From positions 30,846-94,845 of the forward strand of contig VGJW01000013.1 in the NCBI GenBank assembly GCA_016867265.1: DNA of 64,000 nucleotides. The letters run 5' to 3'. Made by a program: the position numbers and the translations under genes. Position 1 is the stretch's first letter. The number at the start of each line of letters is the position of its first letter. Under the pieces are notes generated by a model that did no database searches, was not told the origin of the DNA, and worked only from the letters and a program-made list of their open reading frames with translations. This document shows, piece by piece, positions 43,913 to 52,977 of this stretch. This stretch comes from Candidatus Tanganyikabacteria bacterium (GTDB taxonomy: Bacteria > Cyanobacteriota > Sericytochromatia > S15B-MN24 > VGJW01).

Positions 43913-45600
43913 CGGAATCGGATTTTCCCCTCGGCCGCCTGCCCGTCTGGGAGCGGGTGCCACGCACCACGTCGGCCCGGCGCGTCGCCCGCCGCCTCGC
44001 ACGGGTGTTCCTGATCCTGCTTCTCACGGCTGCGCTTGCGCCATGGCAGCAGAACGTCGCGGGAGACGGCACGATGGTCGCCTTTGCGCCTGTTTCGCGA
44101 CAGCAAAGGGTTGATGCCCCCGTCGACGGGGTCCTCGTCGGCGTCCGTGTTCAGGAAGGGGATCACGTCAAGGCCGGCGACCTGCTGGTGGAGATTCGGG
44201 ACGTCGACGCGCGGCGTCTGGAGCGTCTTTCGGGCGAGCGTGACCTGGCTGCGGACCGCGTGGCAGAGATGGCGGGACGGGTTTCGTCGCTCGAGTCCCG
44301 CAGGTTGTCCGTGGCAGACCTGCAGCGCGCGCTGGCACGAGGTGCAGGGGCCCGTCTCGCCGAAGCTGCCGCACGCGAGGAAGCGGTCATTCAGGCCGTG
44401 GGTGCGGCCGAGGCCGAGCTTGAGGCGACCGACCTCAACCTGAAGCGTCATCGCCAACTCGTGGCCAAGGGCCTGGTCGCCCAGCTTGATCTCGAGCTGG
44501 CCGTGGCGGCGGAGGCCCGAGCGAGGACGGGACGCGACGCGGTCAGGGCCGAGAGGGATGCGGCCGAAGCGGCACTCGGAGCGGCAAGGGCAGCGGTCGC
44601 GCAGGCTGAGGCCGCTCTGGCGGCCGAGACACAAGGCGCACAGGCGGCCGTGCAGACGGCGAGGACGGATCTGCAAGCGGCTCGCGCGGCCCTTCTTCGG
44701 GCCGAGACGGGCTTGGCCCGTCAGGCGACCCAGCAGGTTCGCGCCCCCCGGGCGGGCATGGTCACGCGGGTGCGTCCGGGACAGGGTGGCGAGTTGATCC
44801 GCGCCGGGGAAACCTTGCTGACGCTCGTTCCAGAGACCAGGGATCGGGCGGTGGCCCTCATGGTCGACGGCAACGACGCTTCCCTCATTGCTCCGGGCCG
44901 CAAGGTACGCCTGCAGTTCGAGGGTTGGCCTGTCGTGCAGTTCGTCGGCTGTCCGTCCGTGGCCGTCGGAACCTTCGGGGGCAAGGTGGCGTTCGTGGAT
45001 GCCGTCGATGACGGCCACGGGGACTTTCGGGTCGTCGTTACCCCCGATGGGGCGGATGAGCCATGGCCTTCGGCGACTTACCACCGCCAGCGTGTGCTCG
45101 TCCACGGCTGGGTGCTGCTTGAAGTCGTCCCTTTCGACTTTAAGCTCCGGCGACAGTTCAACGGCTTTCCCCCGGCCTTGCGCGTGCTCCTGAGGAAGGG
45201 ACCGTTACCGGGAAGTCCGGTGCCAAGAAGGGCGCCAAGGAAGGGGTCGGCGTGGAGGACGCACCGTGAGGGACCGTCGCGTCGCGTCGCTGGCGGTCCC
45301 TCATGGTGCCCTCGGCCAGCCCCTCTCTCCCCCTCGAGGCGTTCGCGGAGGGACCGCGCCCTGATGGCGGAATCGAACTCACGCTTGCCCAGGTCCTTTG
45401 GGCGCTCGAGGGTTGGCATCCGACGCTGCTTGCTGCCGATGCCCGAGTCCGGGCTGCCGATGGTCAGGAACGCGCGGCCCACGGGGCCTTTGACATGCAG
45501 GTGCAGGCGCAGGGCTGGGCGGCACCTGCAGGGTACTACCGCTATGGGCGTTCCGGCCCTGTCCTGTCGCAGGCCACGCCTCTGCAGGGTGCATCCCTGA
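43909..45600 (+). CDS. HlyD-family membrane fusion protein, C-terminus frameshifted
   Basis: Up to about residue 420 this is a normal periplasmic adaptor. One transmembrane helix lies at about 32-48 (LARVFLILLLTAALAP). A first lipoyl half follows (RVDAPVDGVLVGVRVQEGDH), then a long Ala/Arg/Glu coiled coil at about 90-280. The second lipoyl half (VRAPRAGMVTRVRPGQGGEL) and a beta-barrel ending VHGWVLLEVVPFDFKLRRQF come next. Relatives end a few dozen residues after the NGFPP motif. Here, at CCCCC near 45170, a one-base shift would lead to a natural-looking tail (KKGAKEGVGVEDAP) and TGA at 45267-45269. As written, the frame instead runs 110 residues further through the TolC remnant. It may be the least damaged piece of a dead export operon. 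Confidence 0.75.
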   Translation: MTESDFPLGRLPVWERVPRTTSARRVARRLARVFLILLLTAALAPWQQNVAGDGTMVAFAPVSRQQRVDAPVDGVLVGVRVQEGDHVKAGDLLVEIRDVDARRLERLSGERDLAADRVAEMAGRVSSLESRRLSVADLQRALARGAGARLAEAAAREEAVIQAVGAAEAELEATDLNLKRHRQLVAKGLVAQLDLELAVAAEARARTGRDAVRAERDAAEAALGAARAAVAQAEAALAAETQGAQAAVQTARTDLQAARAALLRAETGLARQATQQVRAPRAGMVTRVRPGQGGELIRAGETLLTLVPETRDRAVALMVDGNDASLIAPGRKVRLQFEGWPVVQFVGCPSVAVGTFGGKVAFVDAVDDGHGDFRVVVTPDGADEPWPSATYHRQRVLVHGWVLLEVVPFDFKLRRQFNGFPPALRVLLRKGPLPGSPVPRRAPRKGSAWRTHREGPSRRVAGGPSWCPRPAPLSPSRRSRRDRALMAESNSRLPRSFGRSRVGIRRCLLPMPESGLPMVRNARPTGPLTCRCRRRAGRHLQGTTAMGVPALSCRRPRLCRVHP

Positions 45601-46032
45601 CAGCGGGCTGGCGCCTTGGCCGTGCCTTCGAGGGGAGCAGCGTCCCCGGATATTACGGGCATCAAGAGACACTGAGTGGCGGGGAGTTCCGTGCGGGTGT
45701 CACGGTGCCGATGCGGCGCGTGCGGACGTGAGTGTGCTCGAGGCCGAGTTCCGGGCGCAACAGGACCAGATCCGGATTGAGGTGCTGGACGCTTGTTCGG
45801 CCATCCGCAGGGCAGGCGAGGCCTTGGAACAGGCGGCTGGGGCGGCCGAAGTCGCGGCACGCGTGGCGGAGGGGAGCGGCAGCGCTTTGCGCAGGGTCTG
45901 GGTTCGCTGCTGATCGTGAATCTGAGGGAGGCGGCTGCAGCCCAGGCCGCCCAATCCGTGGTCGATGCGAAGGCCGAATCGGCCTTGGCTGCCGCACAGT
46001 TTCGCGCAGCAATGGCAACGGACCTGCCCTGA
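45303..46032 (+). pseudogene. TolC-type outer membrane efflux protein remnant
   Basis: Three fragments in different frames. (1) From ATG 45303: LTLAQVLWALEGWHPTLLAA with RVRAADGQERAAHGAFDM and GASLTAGWRLGRAFEGSSVP, stopping at TGA 45729-45731. (2) 45728-45913: LEAEFRAQQDQIRIEVLDAC followed by helical repeats, matching the helical hairpin that precedes the second half of TolC. (3) About 45860-46032: FAQGLGSLLIVNLREAAAAQ and DAKAESALAAAQFRAAMATD, the last helix of the family. The middle of the protein is missing, so it has internal deletion as well as frameshifts. With the ABC and HlyD genes it completes a former type I-like tripartite exporter. Confidence 0.7.
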
Positions 46033-46535
46033 CCGCAGGACAGCCCTTCGACTACTCGACCCGAGGCCCGGGCGGCGCGTTGGTGCTTGCCCGCCCGATT
46101 TGCTCCGCAGTGGACGAGACCCGGCGGAAGATGGCCCACGACGCGTTCGCCAACTTGAGCAGGTCCATGGCCGCACGTGTACCGGCGCTGCCTTCCATCG
46201 TCGGGTGCGTGGCCAGCGAACCGGGCGAAGGAGGCAGCATCGCCTTCGCCCTGCTGCTCAGCGCAAGACCGTCGGAGGCCAAGGATACGTCGACAGTTCG
46301 GGGCTGTGGGGCAGGCCCCGTCGTTGTCGGATGCAGCGTGGCAAGAGGCGCTGCGGCGAGGGCAGGGACATTCACGGCGGGCAGCCTCCGGGCGGGTACC
46401 CGTATGCTATCCGGCGTGGGGACAAGAAGGCGTCGCTGTTTGACGCAAGCTTGATGAAGCGACGCTGGGGAGTGCCTCAACGTTTCGACCGGATGAAATG
46501 CTCGTCCAGCGGCGCAAGGCAGGCCGCACGGCTGC
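46033..46535 (+). other. No recognisable gene between the exporter remnant and kal
   Basis: About 500 bases with no supported gene. A plus-strand frame from ATG 46131 gives MAHDAFANLSRSMAARVPAL and continues to 46454, but its composition and the lack of a ribosome site make it doubtful. A minus-strand frame also exists and looks no better. No repeat or transposase was seen. It may hold the far boundary of the inserted exporter cassette. Confidence 0.4.
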
Positions 46536-46937
46536 TTAGCCCAGACGCTGGCAGCTCTTGGGTGTCACGCAGGTGCCCGTGGCCGTGCATACGATGACGG
46601 GCTCGGCAAGCAGGTCCACGGCCGAGTCGGCGAGCCCCTCGCCGCGTGCCGGGGAGATGACCTTGCGCGCCACGAACTCCATCGTGCGTGAGGTGTTGCC
46701 TTCGCGCACGATGCGCCCCTCGGCTTCGATGTAGTCTCCCGCATGTACCGGTGCCAGGAACTTCACGTCCGCGTAGCCCGCGAAAAGTCCTTCGTCCCCA
46801 TCCCGGCGGATCAGCAGCTCGGTCGCCACGTCGCCGAAGAGCTCGAGCATCTTCGCGCCTGCGACGAGGCCCCCGGCGTAGTGAGCGTCGTGGGCGCCCA
46901 TGCGGACACGAAGCGTGGCGGTGATGGTCTCGGGCAT
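46536..46937 (-). CDS. kal: 3-aminobutyryl-CoA ammonia-lyase
   Basis: Kal eliminates ammonia from L-3-aminobutyryl-CoA to give crotonyl-CoA, the last dedicated step of lysine fermentation. It is a 133-residue hot-dog-fold protein. Family features are [20 protein letters not shown], a long central helix region [20 protein letters not shown] and [20 protein letters not shown], followed by the strand [10 protein letters not shown]. The ending [17 protein letters not shown] is also family-like. It follows kamE by 27 bases on the same strand, fitting the pathway order kamD-kamE-kal. Confidence 0.9.
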   Translation of the reverse strand: MPETITATLRVRMGAHDAHYAGGLVAGAKMLELFGDVATELLIRRDGDEGLFAGYADVKFLAPVHAGDYIEAEGRIVREGNTSRTMEFVARKVISPARGEGLADSAVDLLAEPVIVCTATGTCVTPKSCQRLG

Positions 46938-46964
46938 CGGAAGGGTCCTTGCGGGATGGCGGGG

Positions 46965-47741
46965 TCAGGCGCGCACGGGCATGGCCTTGCCCTGGCGCCG
47001 CAGCAGCTCCTGGGCGACGTAGGCCGCGACGTCCTCGGCATAGCTGCCGGGTCCGAAGCCCGCGTCGAAGCCCAGTTCGGTGGCGAGGTCATAGGTCATG
47101 CGGGGGCCGCCGACGATGGCGAGCATCCGGTCACGGACACCCTCGGCCTCCATGACCTCGACCAGCTCCGTCAGGGTCGTGATGTGCAGATCCTTCTGCG
47201 TCACCACGACCGAAGCCAGGATGGCGTCGGCGTTCTCGGCGATGGCCCGGGCCACGAGCGCCTCGGGGGGGATCTGGGCGCCCATGTTCACGGCCTTGAC
47301 CATCTTGTAGCGCTCCAGGCCGTAGTGGCCGTTGTAGCCCTTCATGTTCATGATGGCGTCGATGCCGACGGTGTGCGCATCGGTGCCTGGACAGGCCCCC
47401 ACGACCACCAACCGCCGGCCGAACTGCGCTTCGATCAGGTCGTCGATCTGATGCATGTCGAGGGCCTCGAACTCGGCCTTCGGTACGACCAGGTTCTTGT
47501 AGTCGATGGTCTGTTGCATGGCGCCGTAGAACACGAAGAAACTCATCGTCGGGCCCATCGCCTCCATCCGGACCATCATCGGGTCGGCGAAGCCATGGGC
47601 CAGGACCAGCCGCTTGGCAGCCTCGGCCGCCTCGGGACCGGCCGGCACGGGCAGCGAGAACGACAACTGGGTCTTGCCGTCGTCCATCGTGTCGCCGTAG
47701 GGCTTCAGGCGCTCGAGGTCCGCCTTGCGGATGCCGATCAT
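46965..47741 (-). CDS. kamE: Lysine 5,6-aminomutase beta subunit (cobalamin- and PLP-binding)
   Basis: KamE is the 258-residue subunit that carries adenosylcobalamin and holds PLP by a Schiff base until substrate arrives. The B12 motif DxHxxG is DAHTVG, with Asp121, His123 and Gly126. Lys134 in MNMKGYNGHYG lies 11 residues later, matching the His133/Lys144 spacing of the Clostridium sticklandii enzyme. Other regions are MEAMGPTMSFFVFYGAMQQT and RLVVVGACPGTDAHTVG. The ATG overlaps the kamD stop by four bases, so subunits are made in equal amounts. Substrates are D-lysine or beta-lysine. Confidence 0.95.
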   Translation of the reverse strand: MIGIRKADLERLKPYGDTMDDGKTQLSFSLPVPAGPEAAEAAKRLVLAHGFADPMMVRMEAMGPTMSFFVFYGAMQQTIDYKNLVVPKAEFEALDMHQIDDLIEAQFGRRLVVVGACPGTDAHTVGIDAIMNMKGYNGHYGLERYKMVKAVNMGAQIPPEALVARAIAENADAILASVVVTQKDLHITTLTELVEVMEAEGVRDRMLAIVGGPRMTYDLATELGFDAGFGPGSYAEDVAAYVAQELLRRQGKAMPVRA

Positions 47742-49297
47742 GCGCGCACCTCTTGGCGGGCGAGCAGCGCCTCAAAGGGATTGAGGTAGGTGTCGGCGCG
47801 GTCGAAGACCCCCGCGAGACCCTTGCCGCCATCGGGCAGGCGGGTCACGCCGGCAAAGACCGCCTTGGCGACGGAAGGCACCAGGCCCTCGTCGGCCACC
47901 TTCTCGAGCAGGCCGACGGCCTCGTCCAGCACCTGTGCGGCACGGCGCGCGATACGGCCGTCGGGTGCGTACTGGATTTCCTCCGACAGGTGCCGGGCAT
48001 AGCGGTTCACGTAGTCGGCATTCTGCAGGGCCAGATACCGATCCGATGCAAAGGGCGTATGGATGGCCTCCGTCAGAATGCCCAGCAGTTCGATGGATTG
48101 GCCCGTCAACACGCCCACCAGGTTGTAAAGCGTGTTGTGGGCGTAGGTCCAGAAGATGTTGCCCGTGACGTGCTTGGTGGGCGGCATCCACTTGATGGGC
48201 GCCTCCGGGAAGACCTGGCGGACCAGCTGGGCCATCGCGATCTCGTAGAGCAGGCCGTCCTCGGTGTTGGGGTTCATCTCGAAAGCGTGTCCCAGGCCCA
48301 TAAGGGACTCGGGCATGCCGGCTGCCTTGGCGAAGCGTTCGTTGATGAACTGGCTGGCAAGGACGGTATGACCCTCCTCCAAGGCATCGGCCGTCGTCAG
48401 GTAGTTGTCCTCGCCGGTATTGATGATGATGCCGCTGAAGGCGTTGAGCATCCGGCTGAAGTGCTGGTCCGTCAGCGTCCGGTGGATGTTGATGTCCCGG
48501 AAGAGAATGCCGTAGAGCGCGTCATTGAGCAGCATGTCGAGCCCCTCTTGGGCGGCGAGCACGCTGATCTCGGGCATGCACAGGCCCGAGGCGTAGTTGG
48601 TCAGTTGGATGTAGCGGCCCAGCTCCTCGCCGACCTCGTCGAGCGCCTGTCGCATCAGACGGAAGTTGGCCCCGGTCGCATAGGTGCCACCCGTCCCGTA
48701 GGTCGTCTCGCCGTGAGGCACGAAGTCGAGCAGGCTCTGACCCGTGGAACGGATCACGGCAATGATATCGGCCCCTTGGCGGGCGGCCATCACGCCTTGG
48801 GGGACGTCCTCGTGGATGTTGCCCGTTGCGACGATGAGATACTTCTGAGGCGTGGGGCCGGTGCCCAGACGCAAGCGCGTCTCGCGGCGCGCCTGGCGGG
48901 TTGCGGCCAGTCGTGTCAGCGCCTTTCGGGCCTCGAGTTCAGCCCATTCTCTGGCTGCGCCGGCCTCTGTCGGGTCGTTTAGATCAGATTCGAGACCGTG
49001 CTGGGCAAGATGGACGGCGGCTTCCTGGACCGGCAGGCCCGACGCCCGGACCGTCGCTGCCAGCGCGCGCGCGGCCCCGGTCGTCAGCCGGCCGTCCTGC
49101 TTCAGGCGATCGACGACGCGATTCGGCCAAGGGATATCCTCGTGATCCACCCCGTCGACGCCATACAGGCGCAACACGGCACGCTCGATCGACACGGTCG
49201 AGCGTGCCGCGAAACTCTCCAGCAGGGGGGACACGACGCGTTCAGCCAGTGACCGGGCGTAAGCGACCTTGGCGTTGTCGAGGGGCAGCTTCATCAT
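47738..49297 (-). CDS. kamD: Lysine 5,6-aminomutase alpha subunit
   Basis: A 519-residue TIM-barrel subunit that binds PLP and B12 with KamE and shifts the terminal amino group of lysine or beta-lysine from C6 to C5. Diagnostic stretches are YLIVATGNIHEDVPQGVMAA, GADIIAVIRSTGQSLLDFVP, GETTYGTGGTYATGANFRLM, MLLNDALYGILFRDINIHRT and MPPTKHVTGNIFWTYAHNTL. The start is one of two ATG codons at 49297/49294, preceded by AAGAGGCC. An in-frame extension upstream lacks domain support. The kamD-kamE-kal order suggests the promoter lies in 49298-49521, where no clear promoter could be picked. Confidence 0.95.
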   Translation of the reverse strand: MMKLPLDNAKVAYARSLAERVVSPLLESFAARSTVSIERAVLRLYGVDGVDHEDIPWPNRVVDRLKQDGRLTTGAARALAATVRASGLPVQEAAVHLAQHGLESDLNDPTEAGAAREWAELEARKALTRLAATRQARRETRLRLGTGPTPQKYLIVATGNIHEDVPQGVMAARQGADIIAVIRSTGQSLLDFVPHGETTYGTGGTYATGANFRLMRQALDEVGEELGRYIQLTNYASGLCMPEISVLAAQEGLDMLLNDALYGILFRDINIHRTLTDQHFSRMLNAFSGIIINTGEDNYLTTADALEEGHTVLASQFINERFAKAAGMPESLMGLGHAFEMNPNTEDGLLYEIAMAQLVRQVFPEAPIKWMPPTKHVTGNIFWTYAHNTLYNLVGVLTGQSIELLGILTEAIHTPFASDRYLALQNADYVNRYARHLSEEIQYAPDGRIARRAAQVLDEAVGLLEKVADEGLVPSVAKAVFAGVTRLPDGGKGLAGVFDRADTYLNPFEALLARQEVRA

Positions 49298-49521
49298 CGA
49301 GGCCTCTTGGGCGATCCGGGGCCCGAGCCTCGCGGCACACATGCCCCGAAGGGCCGAAACGCACGTTCCTGCGCCCTTGCAGACCTTATGTTACCACGGG
49401 CGGGTCGGCAGGTCCTTGGCCATCCGAGGCCGCTACTTGAGCAAATCCTGCCGCCGCCGCCTCCCGCTCCGCTGCCGCCGGGAATCGTGCGCAACGTGCC
49501 GCCGAGACCGAGTTGCGCCAA

Positions 49522-50838
49522 TCAGTCATAGTCTTCGAAGGGCCCCACGGTCATGCGCGGCTTCGCGTGAAACTCTACCTCGGGCACCGTCCGGGATTCA
49601 CCCGTGCCCGAGTCCTCGAAGGTGACGGATCCGCTGCCCTGGGACGTGACGCGCACCGCGTGCACGGTTCTCTGGCTGGTTGTCGCCCACGCCGACGATG
49701 CCGACGGCGACGGGACCCGACTGCAGCAACTCGTTGAAGATGGCCGTCATCGACTTGAGCTTGAAGCCCTCGCTTGGTTCGAGGGCCGTCGACCTTTGAC
49801 CGGTCAGCGACTGCACGATGCCCGCGAACTGCGCCGACGTCAGGCCATCGGATCCTGCACCGTCGTTCTTGCCCCAGCGCCTCGTGGGCTTGGCAGGGAG
49901 CGGCGTCTTGGTCTCCTCGGACTTCGGCAGGGGGGGCCGGTTGAGGAGTGGCCTTGGGGGTACTGGTGGTGGCGGAGCCGAAGGATCCGTTGCCGTAGGA
50001 GGAAGTTCCGGACTGTGCCTCGATGGAGCGGCAGAAGGCCATGATCGATTCCTGGAAGACGTCCTCGATGACATTGCGGTCCTCCTCGGCGGACAGATCC
50101 CTGAAGATCGGCCTTGAGTTGATCTCAGGGGTCTATCCGTACCTGACCGTCAAACATCAAGCCGCGTAGGACGCGGACATATTCCCCGGGAGCAGAACTG
50201 GCCGTGAGCCCCTGAATGGTTGCTGCCGTGCAACTGAAGGTACCCTTGCCCTGCTGGATGCCGTGTGGCGAGAGCAGACCGTCCACCAGCGACCGGACGA
50301 CCGCCACCGGGTTCGGAGGGTCCTTCTTCGCGGGCATGGCCAGGATGGCACGCAGATGGTCCAGCACGGTGACGCCTTGGCTGTCGGGCCTGTCTGCAAG
50401 GCCTCGTGCAACCAAGGCTTCCAGGCCGCGACGCGTCTCGGGATCTCCCCCCACCTTACGTGCCAGGTCGTCCGGGAGTTGGCCAACCGCCTTGCCCCCG
50501 AGGTGCTCGGGTCCGTCGTCATCCCCCGTCTCGGGCTTGAAGCGCGAGGGTGCCCGGGTGGCCGACCCGGGGGGCGCCGCAGCCGGCCGGGCGAGTCCGG
50601 ACTCCTCCGCGCCCTGCTGAGCCTGTCCGCCTGTGAGGCGTTCCACGGCCGCCTGCCACTCCCGACTGCCCGAAAATCCGTCCAGCGTTCGGGTGCGCGC
50701 GGGCCGTGGCCCGACGTCTTCGAGGTTCGCTGCGGGCTCCCTGCCGGCGGCCTCGGTCGGTGGGGGCAGTTCACCTGTCGCGCCGATGCGCTTCAGGAAG
50801 CCCGGGGGCGACAGGACACGCAGATCGGGCTTGAACAT
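49522..50838 (-). pseudogene. Broken paralogue of the C39-like papain-fold protein
   Basis: The first 237 residues (50838 to 50128) are open: MFKPDLRVLSPPGFLKRIG, the shared stretch RTRTLDGFSGSREWQAAVER and the cysteine motif GKGTFSCTAATIQ. A TGA at 50125-50127 follows. One base fewer in the CCCC run there restores DPEINSRPIFRDLSAEEDRN and VIEDVFQESIM. A second shift at seven G (plus strand 49930-49936) leads to TSAQFAGIVQSLTGQRSTAL, and a third near 49700 to VHAVRVTSQGSGSVTFEDSG and the stop at 49522-49524. The order matches the intact copy at 51532-52977 throughout. Two of the three breaks are at homopolymers, so slippage or consensus error is possible; with three breaks, decay is more likely. 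Confidence 0.75.
50521..50701 (-). repeat. Direct repeat copy 1 (near-identical to 52744-52924)
   Basis: About 181 bases inside the N-terminal coding part of the broken C39-like copy align with 52744-52924 of the intact gene with roughly 11 differences (about 94 percent; the last 121 bases about 96 percent). Codons for RTRTLDGFSGSREWQAAVER are included. The rest of the two genes is far less similar. Confidence 0.8.
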
Positions 50839-51073
50839 CGCTGGCCTCGGGGAGAGAGTTGGGTACCCAGGACACCGTGAACCGGAACCGATGGTGCCCT
50901 AACGAGATTCACGCGACTTTGACGGCCCCCCAAATGTCCCGTCTGCAGGCCGTCGCCTTCACGCCGGGGTCGAGGGACACAGGGGATGTCCAGCCAATGC
51001 ACCGCAGATATGTATGGGAGGTCGCCTGTGGCGTTTTGCGTGGATACCGTGCCGGGTATGTGCATGTCACAAG

Positions 51074-51523
51074 ATGAGACGTGGGTGCGCGTTGGCGTTC
51101 CCGGCCCTTCTGGCGGCCGGTCTGTCCGGATGCCCCGGATCGCCCCCCGTGTCGGCAACTCCCCCGCCCGTGGTCAAGAGCTTCTCGGGTCGGGACTACC
51201 TTGCTCGGGTGGCCAAGGCGAAGACGGATCTTGCGGCCCTCGTGGCCGAGGCGCAGGCGGCGACCTTTGAGGATGCCGCCGATGTCAAGAGCAAGCGCAA
51301 CCATTACTTCTCTATGGTGAGGGCATCTTGTGACGACCCCGTCCTCAGGAAGTACGACGCGTTGTCGACAGCATCCCGCGTCGAGATGGATCCGAGCAGG
51401 CGGGCCCATGAAAGGGCCGTGAGGAGTGCCGAGGAGGCTCTTCGCATCCTCTTTGACGCGGCCTACCTGCACTTCAAGCCGTGGCAGAAACCGCGCTTCG
51501 CGCGCCAGCGATCGCGCCTGTAG
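51074..51523 (+). CDS. Small predicted lipoprotein between the C39-like paralogues
   Basis: A 149-residue product from ATG 51074. The N-terminus (MRRGCALAFPALLAAGLSGC) is a lipoprotein signal with a lipobox at Cys20. The mature part is helical and charged, including FSGRDYLARVAKAKTDLAAL and EDAADVKSKRNHYFSMVRAS, with a basic end. It is encoded opposite to, and between, the two papain-fold paralogues, and it converges on the intact one with eight bases between stops. An inhibitor or partner of those proteins is a possible but untested idea. No family was recognised. Confidence 0.6.
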   Translation: MRRGCALAFPALLAAGLSGCPGSPPVSATPPPVVKSFSGRDYLARVAKAKTDLAALVAEAQAATFEDAADVKSKRNHYFSMVRASCDDPVLRKYDALSTASRVEMDPSRRAHERAVRSAEEALRILFDAAYLHFKPWQKPRFARQRSRL

Positions 51524-51531
51524 CGGGTGGG

Positions 51532-52977
51532 TCAGTTGACGCGGCGGCGATTGGCGAGGCGACGATTGGCGAGGTGATCTCCGCCCGCGACGACGGTCCG
51601 GGTGTCCCGTGTCCCTCTCTTGTAGGTCACCGTGGCCCGTGTCCCGAGTCGGGCCACGATCCGGTCGGCAAGCGCGGGATAGGCGGATCGACGCCGAGCC
51701 GAGGTGGTCTTGGCGTCGTCGAGAAATCGGGTTCGCGCAAAAGCCAGCCTCGAGGGATTGAGACGCCGGGCCAAGGCTGAATCGGCAGCCTGGCGCAAGG
51801 GTGGGTCCGGCACTTTCCTTGCAATCTTGCCGATATCCCCGATGTCTACGAACACCAACTCGAGGCGATTCTTGAATTCTTGCTCGGACATGACTTCGCG
51901 GCTGCCCGTGCCCGGATCGACGATCGTGACGGTACCGTTCTTGTAGCCCGTGACAACCACGGCATGGGATGTCGGGTTGCCCTCCTGGTCGACGGCCTTG
52001 ATGCCGACCTGGACAGCGCCCTTGCCTACCTTGAGGAGGTCGGCAAAGAGGTCTTGCATCCTGTCGAGAGGGAAGTCCTGGACAGGCTCGAAACCCACCA
52101 GATTCTGACCGGTCAGCGATCGGGAGATGGCCTCGAACTGGCCGGCCGTCAGGCCGCCCTCGCCCACGGCCTCGTCGTTGCCGAAGCGTCGCGGTTCCCT
52201 ACCAAAGGCGCCATTGCCGATACGTTCGTCGCCTTTCGCCACCATGCGGTTGCCCAAGTTCATCACGGACTCCTGGAAAATGTCCTCGATGGCGCTGCGG
52301 CCCTCCTGGTCGGCGAGTCCGTCGAGCGATGCCACGAGCGTATCGCCCCCGATGGTCTTGACGGAGCCGTCGACGAGCAGGCCGTGCATGATGCGCACGT
52401 ACTCTGCGGGATTGTTGCCCGCGAGCGTGATCTGGACGGTCGCTGCCGTGCAAGTGAAAGTCCCCTCGCCCTGGCCGATGGCATGGGGGTGGGCCATGCT
52501 GTCAATCAATTCGCTGACCAGTTGCTTGTTAGCAGGCATCCCCGGCAGTTGCGGCCGCTGGAGCAGATCGAGCAGCTGTTCCTGAATGGAATTGCCTTTG
52601 GAGTCGCGAGTTTCCAAGGTGCCGCTGGCCTCGAGCTGCCGGAGGGCCGCCAGCGTCGCCGGATCGTCGGTGAAGGCTGCCGTCAGGTCCTTGACGGCCT
52701 GGTTGGCCAACCGCATTGCCCCGCGGTACTCGGGTACGTCGTCATCCTCCGTCTCGGGCTTGAAGCGCGCGGGTACCCGGGTGGCCGACCTTGGGGCCGC
52801 CGCAGCCGGCCGGGCGAGTCCGGACTTCTCTGCGCCTTGCTGAGCCTGTCCGCCTGCGAGGCGTTCCACGGCCGCCTGCCACTCCCGACTGCCCGAAAAT
52901 CCGTCCAGCGTCCGGGTGCGCGCGAAGCGGTTTGCGGTTTGGTCCCGCATGCCTGTTCTTGCCGCAGGGACTTGCAC
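51532..52977 (-). CDS. Uncharacterised C39-like papain-fold protein
   Basis: A 481-residue protein with no signal peptide. The first 70 residues are low-complexity. Then come helices with Cys176 in GTFTCTAATVQ, a region shared with the paralogue (LTAGQFEAISRSLTGQNLVG), and SHAVVVTGYKNGTVTIVDPG, which supplies His338 and Asp354. The order Cys, His, Asp with strands after the His is that of C39-like cysteine peptidases or amidases. The C-terminal 100 residues are basic and end in repeated LANRR. GTG 52977 is the first start in frame. A better ribosome site and ATG lie at about 53104 in another frame, so the true 5' end may be shifted. Function unknown. Confidence 0.65.
   Translation of the reverse strand: MQVPAARTGMRDQTANRFARTRTLDGFSGSREWQAAVERLAGGQAQQGAEKSGLARPAAAAPRSATRVPARFKPETEDDDVPEYRGAMRLANQAVKDLTAAFTDDPATLAALRQLEASGTLETRDSKGNSIQEQLLDLLQRPQLPGMPANKQLVSELIDSMAHPHAIGQGEGTFTCTAATVQITLAGNNPAEYVRIMHGLLVDGSVKTIGGDTLVASLDGLADQEGRSAIEDIFQESVMNLGNRMVAKGDERIGNGAFGREPRRFGNDEAVGEGGLTAGQFEAISRSLTGQNLVGFEPVQDFPLDRMQDLFADLLKVGKGAVQVGIKAVDQEGNPTSHAVVVTGYKNGTVTIVDPGTGSREVMSEQEFKNRLELVFVDIGDIGKIARKVPDPPLRQAADSALARRLNPSRLAFARTRFLDDAKTTSARRRSAYPALADRIVARLGTRATVTYKRGTRDTRTVVAGGDHLANRRLANRRRVN
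52744..52924 (-). repeat. Direct repeat copy 2 (near-identical to 50521-50701)
   Basis: This is the partner of the repeat at 50521-50701, in the same orientation and coding phase. The high identity confined to one exon-like block of otherwise diverged paralogues suggests recent gene conversion or strong selection on this N-terminal segment. Confidence 0.8.
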
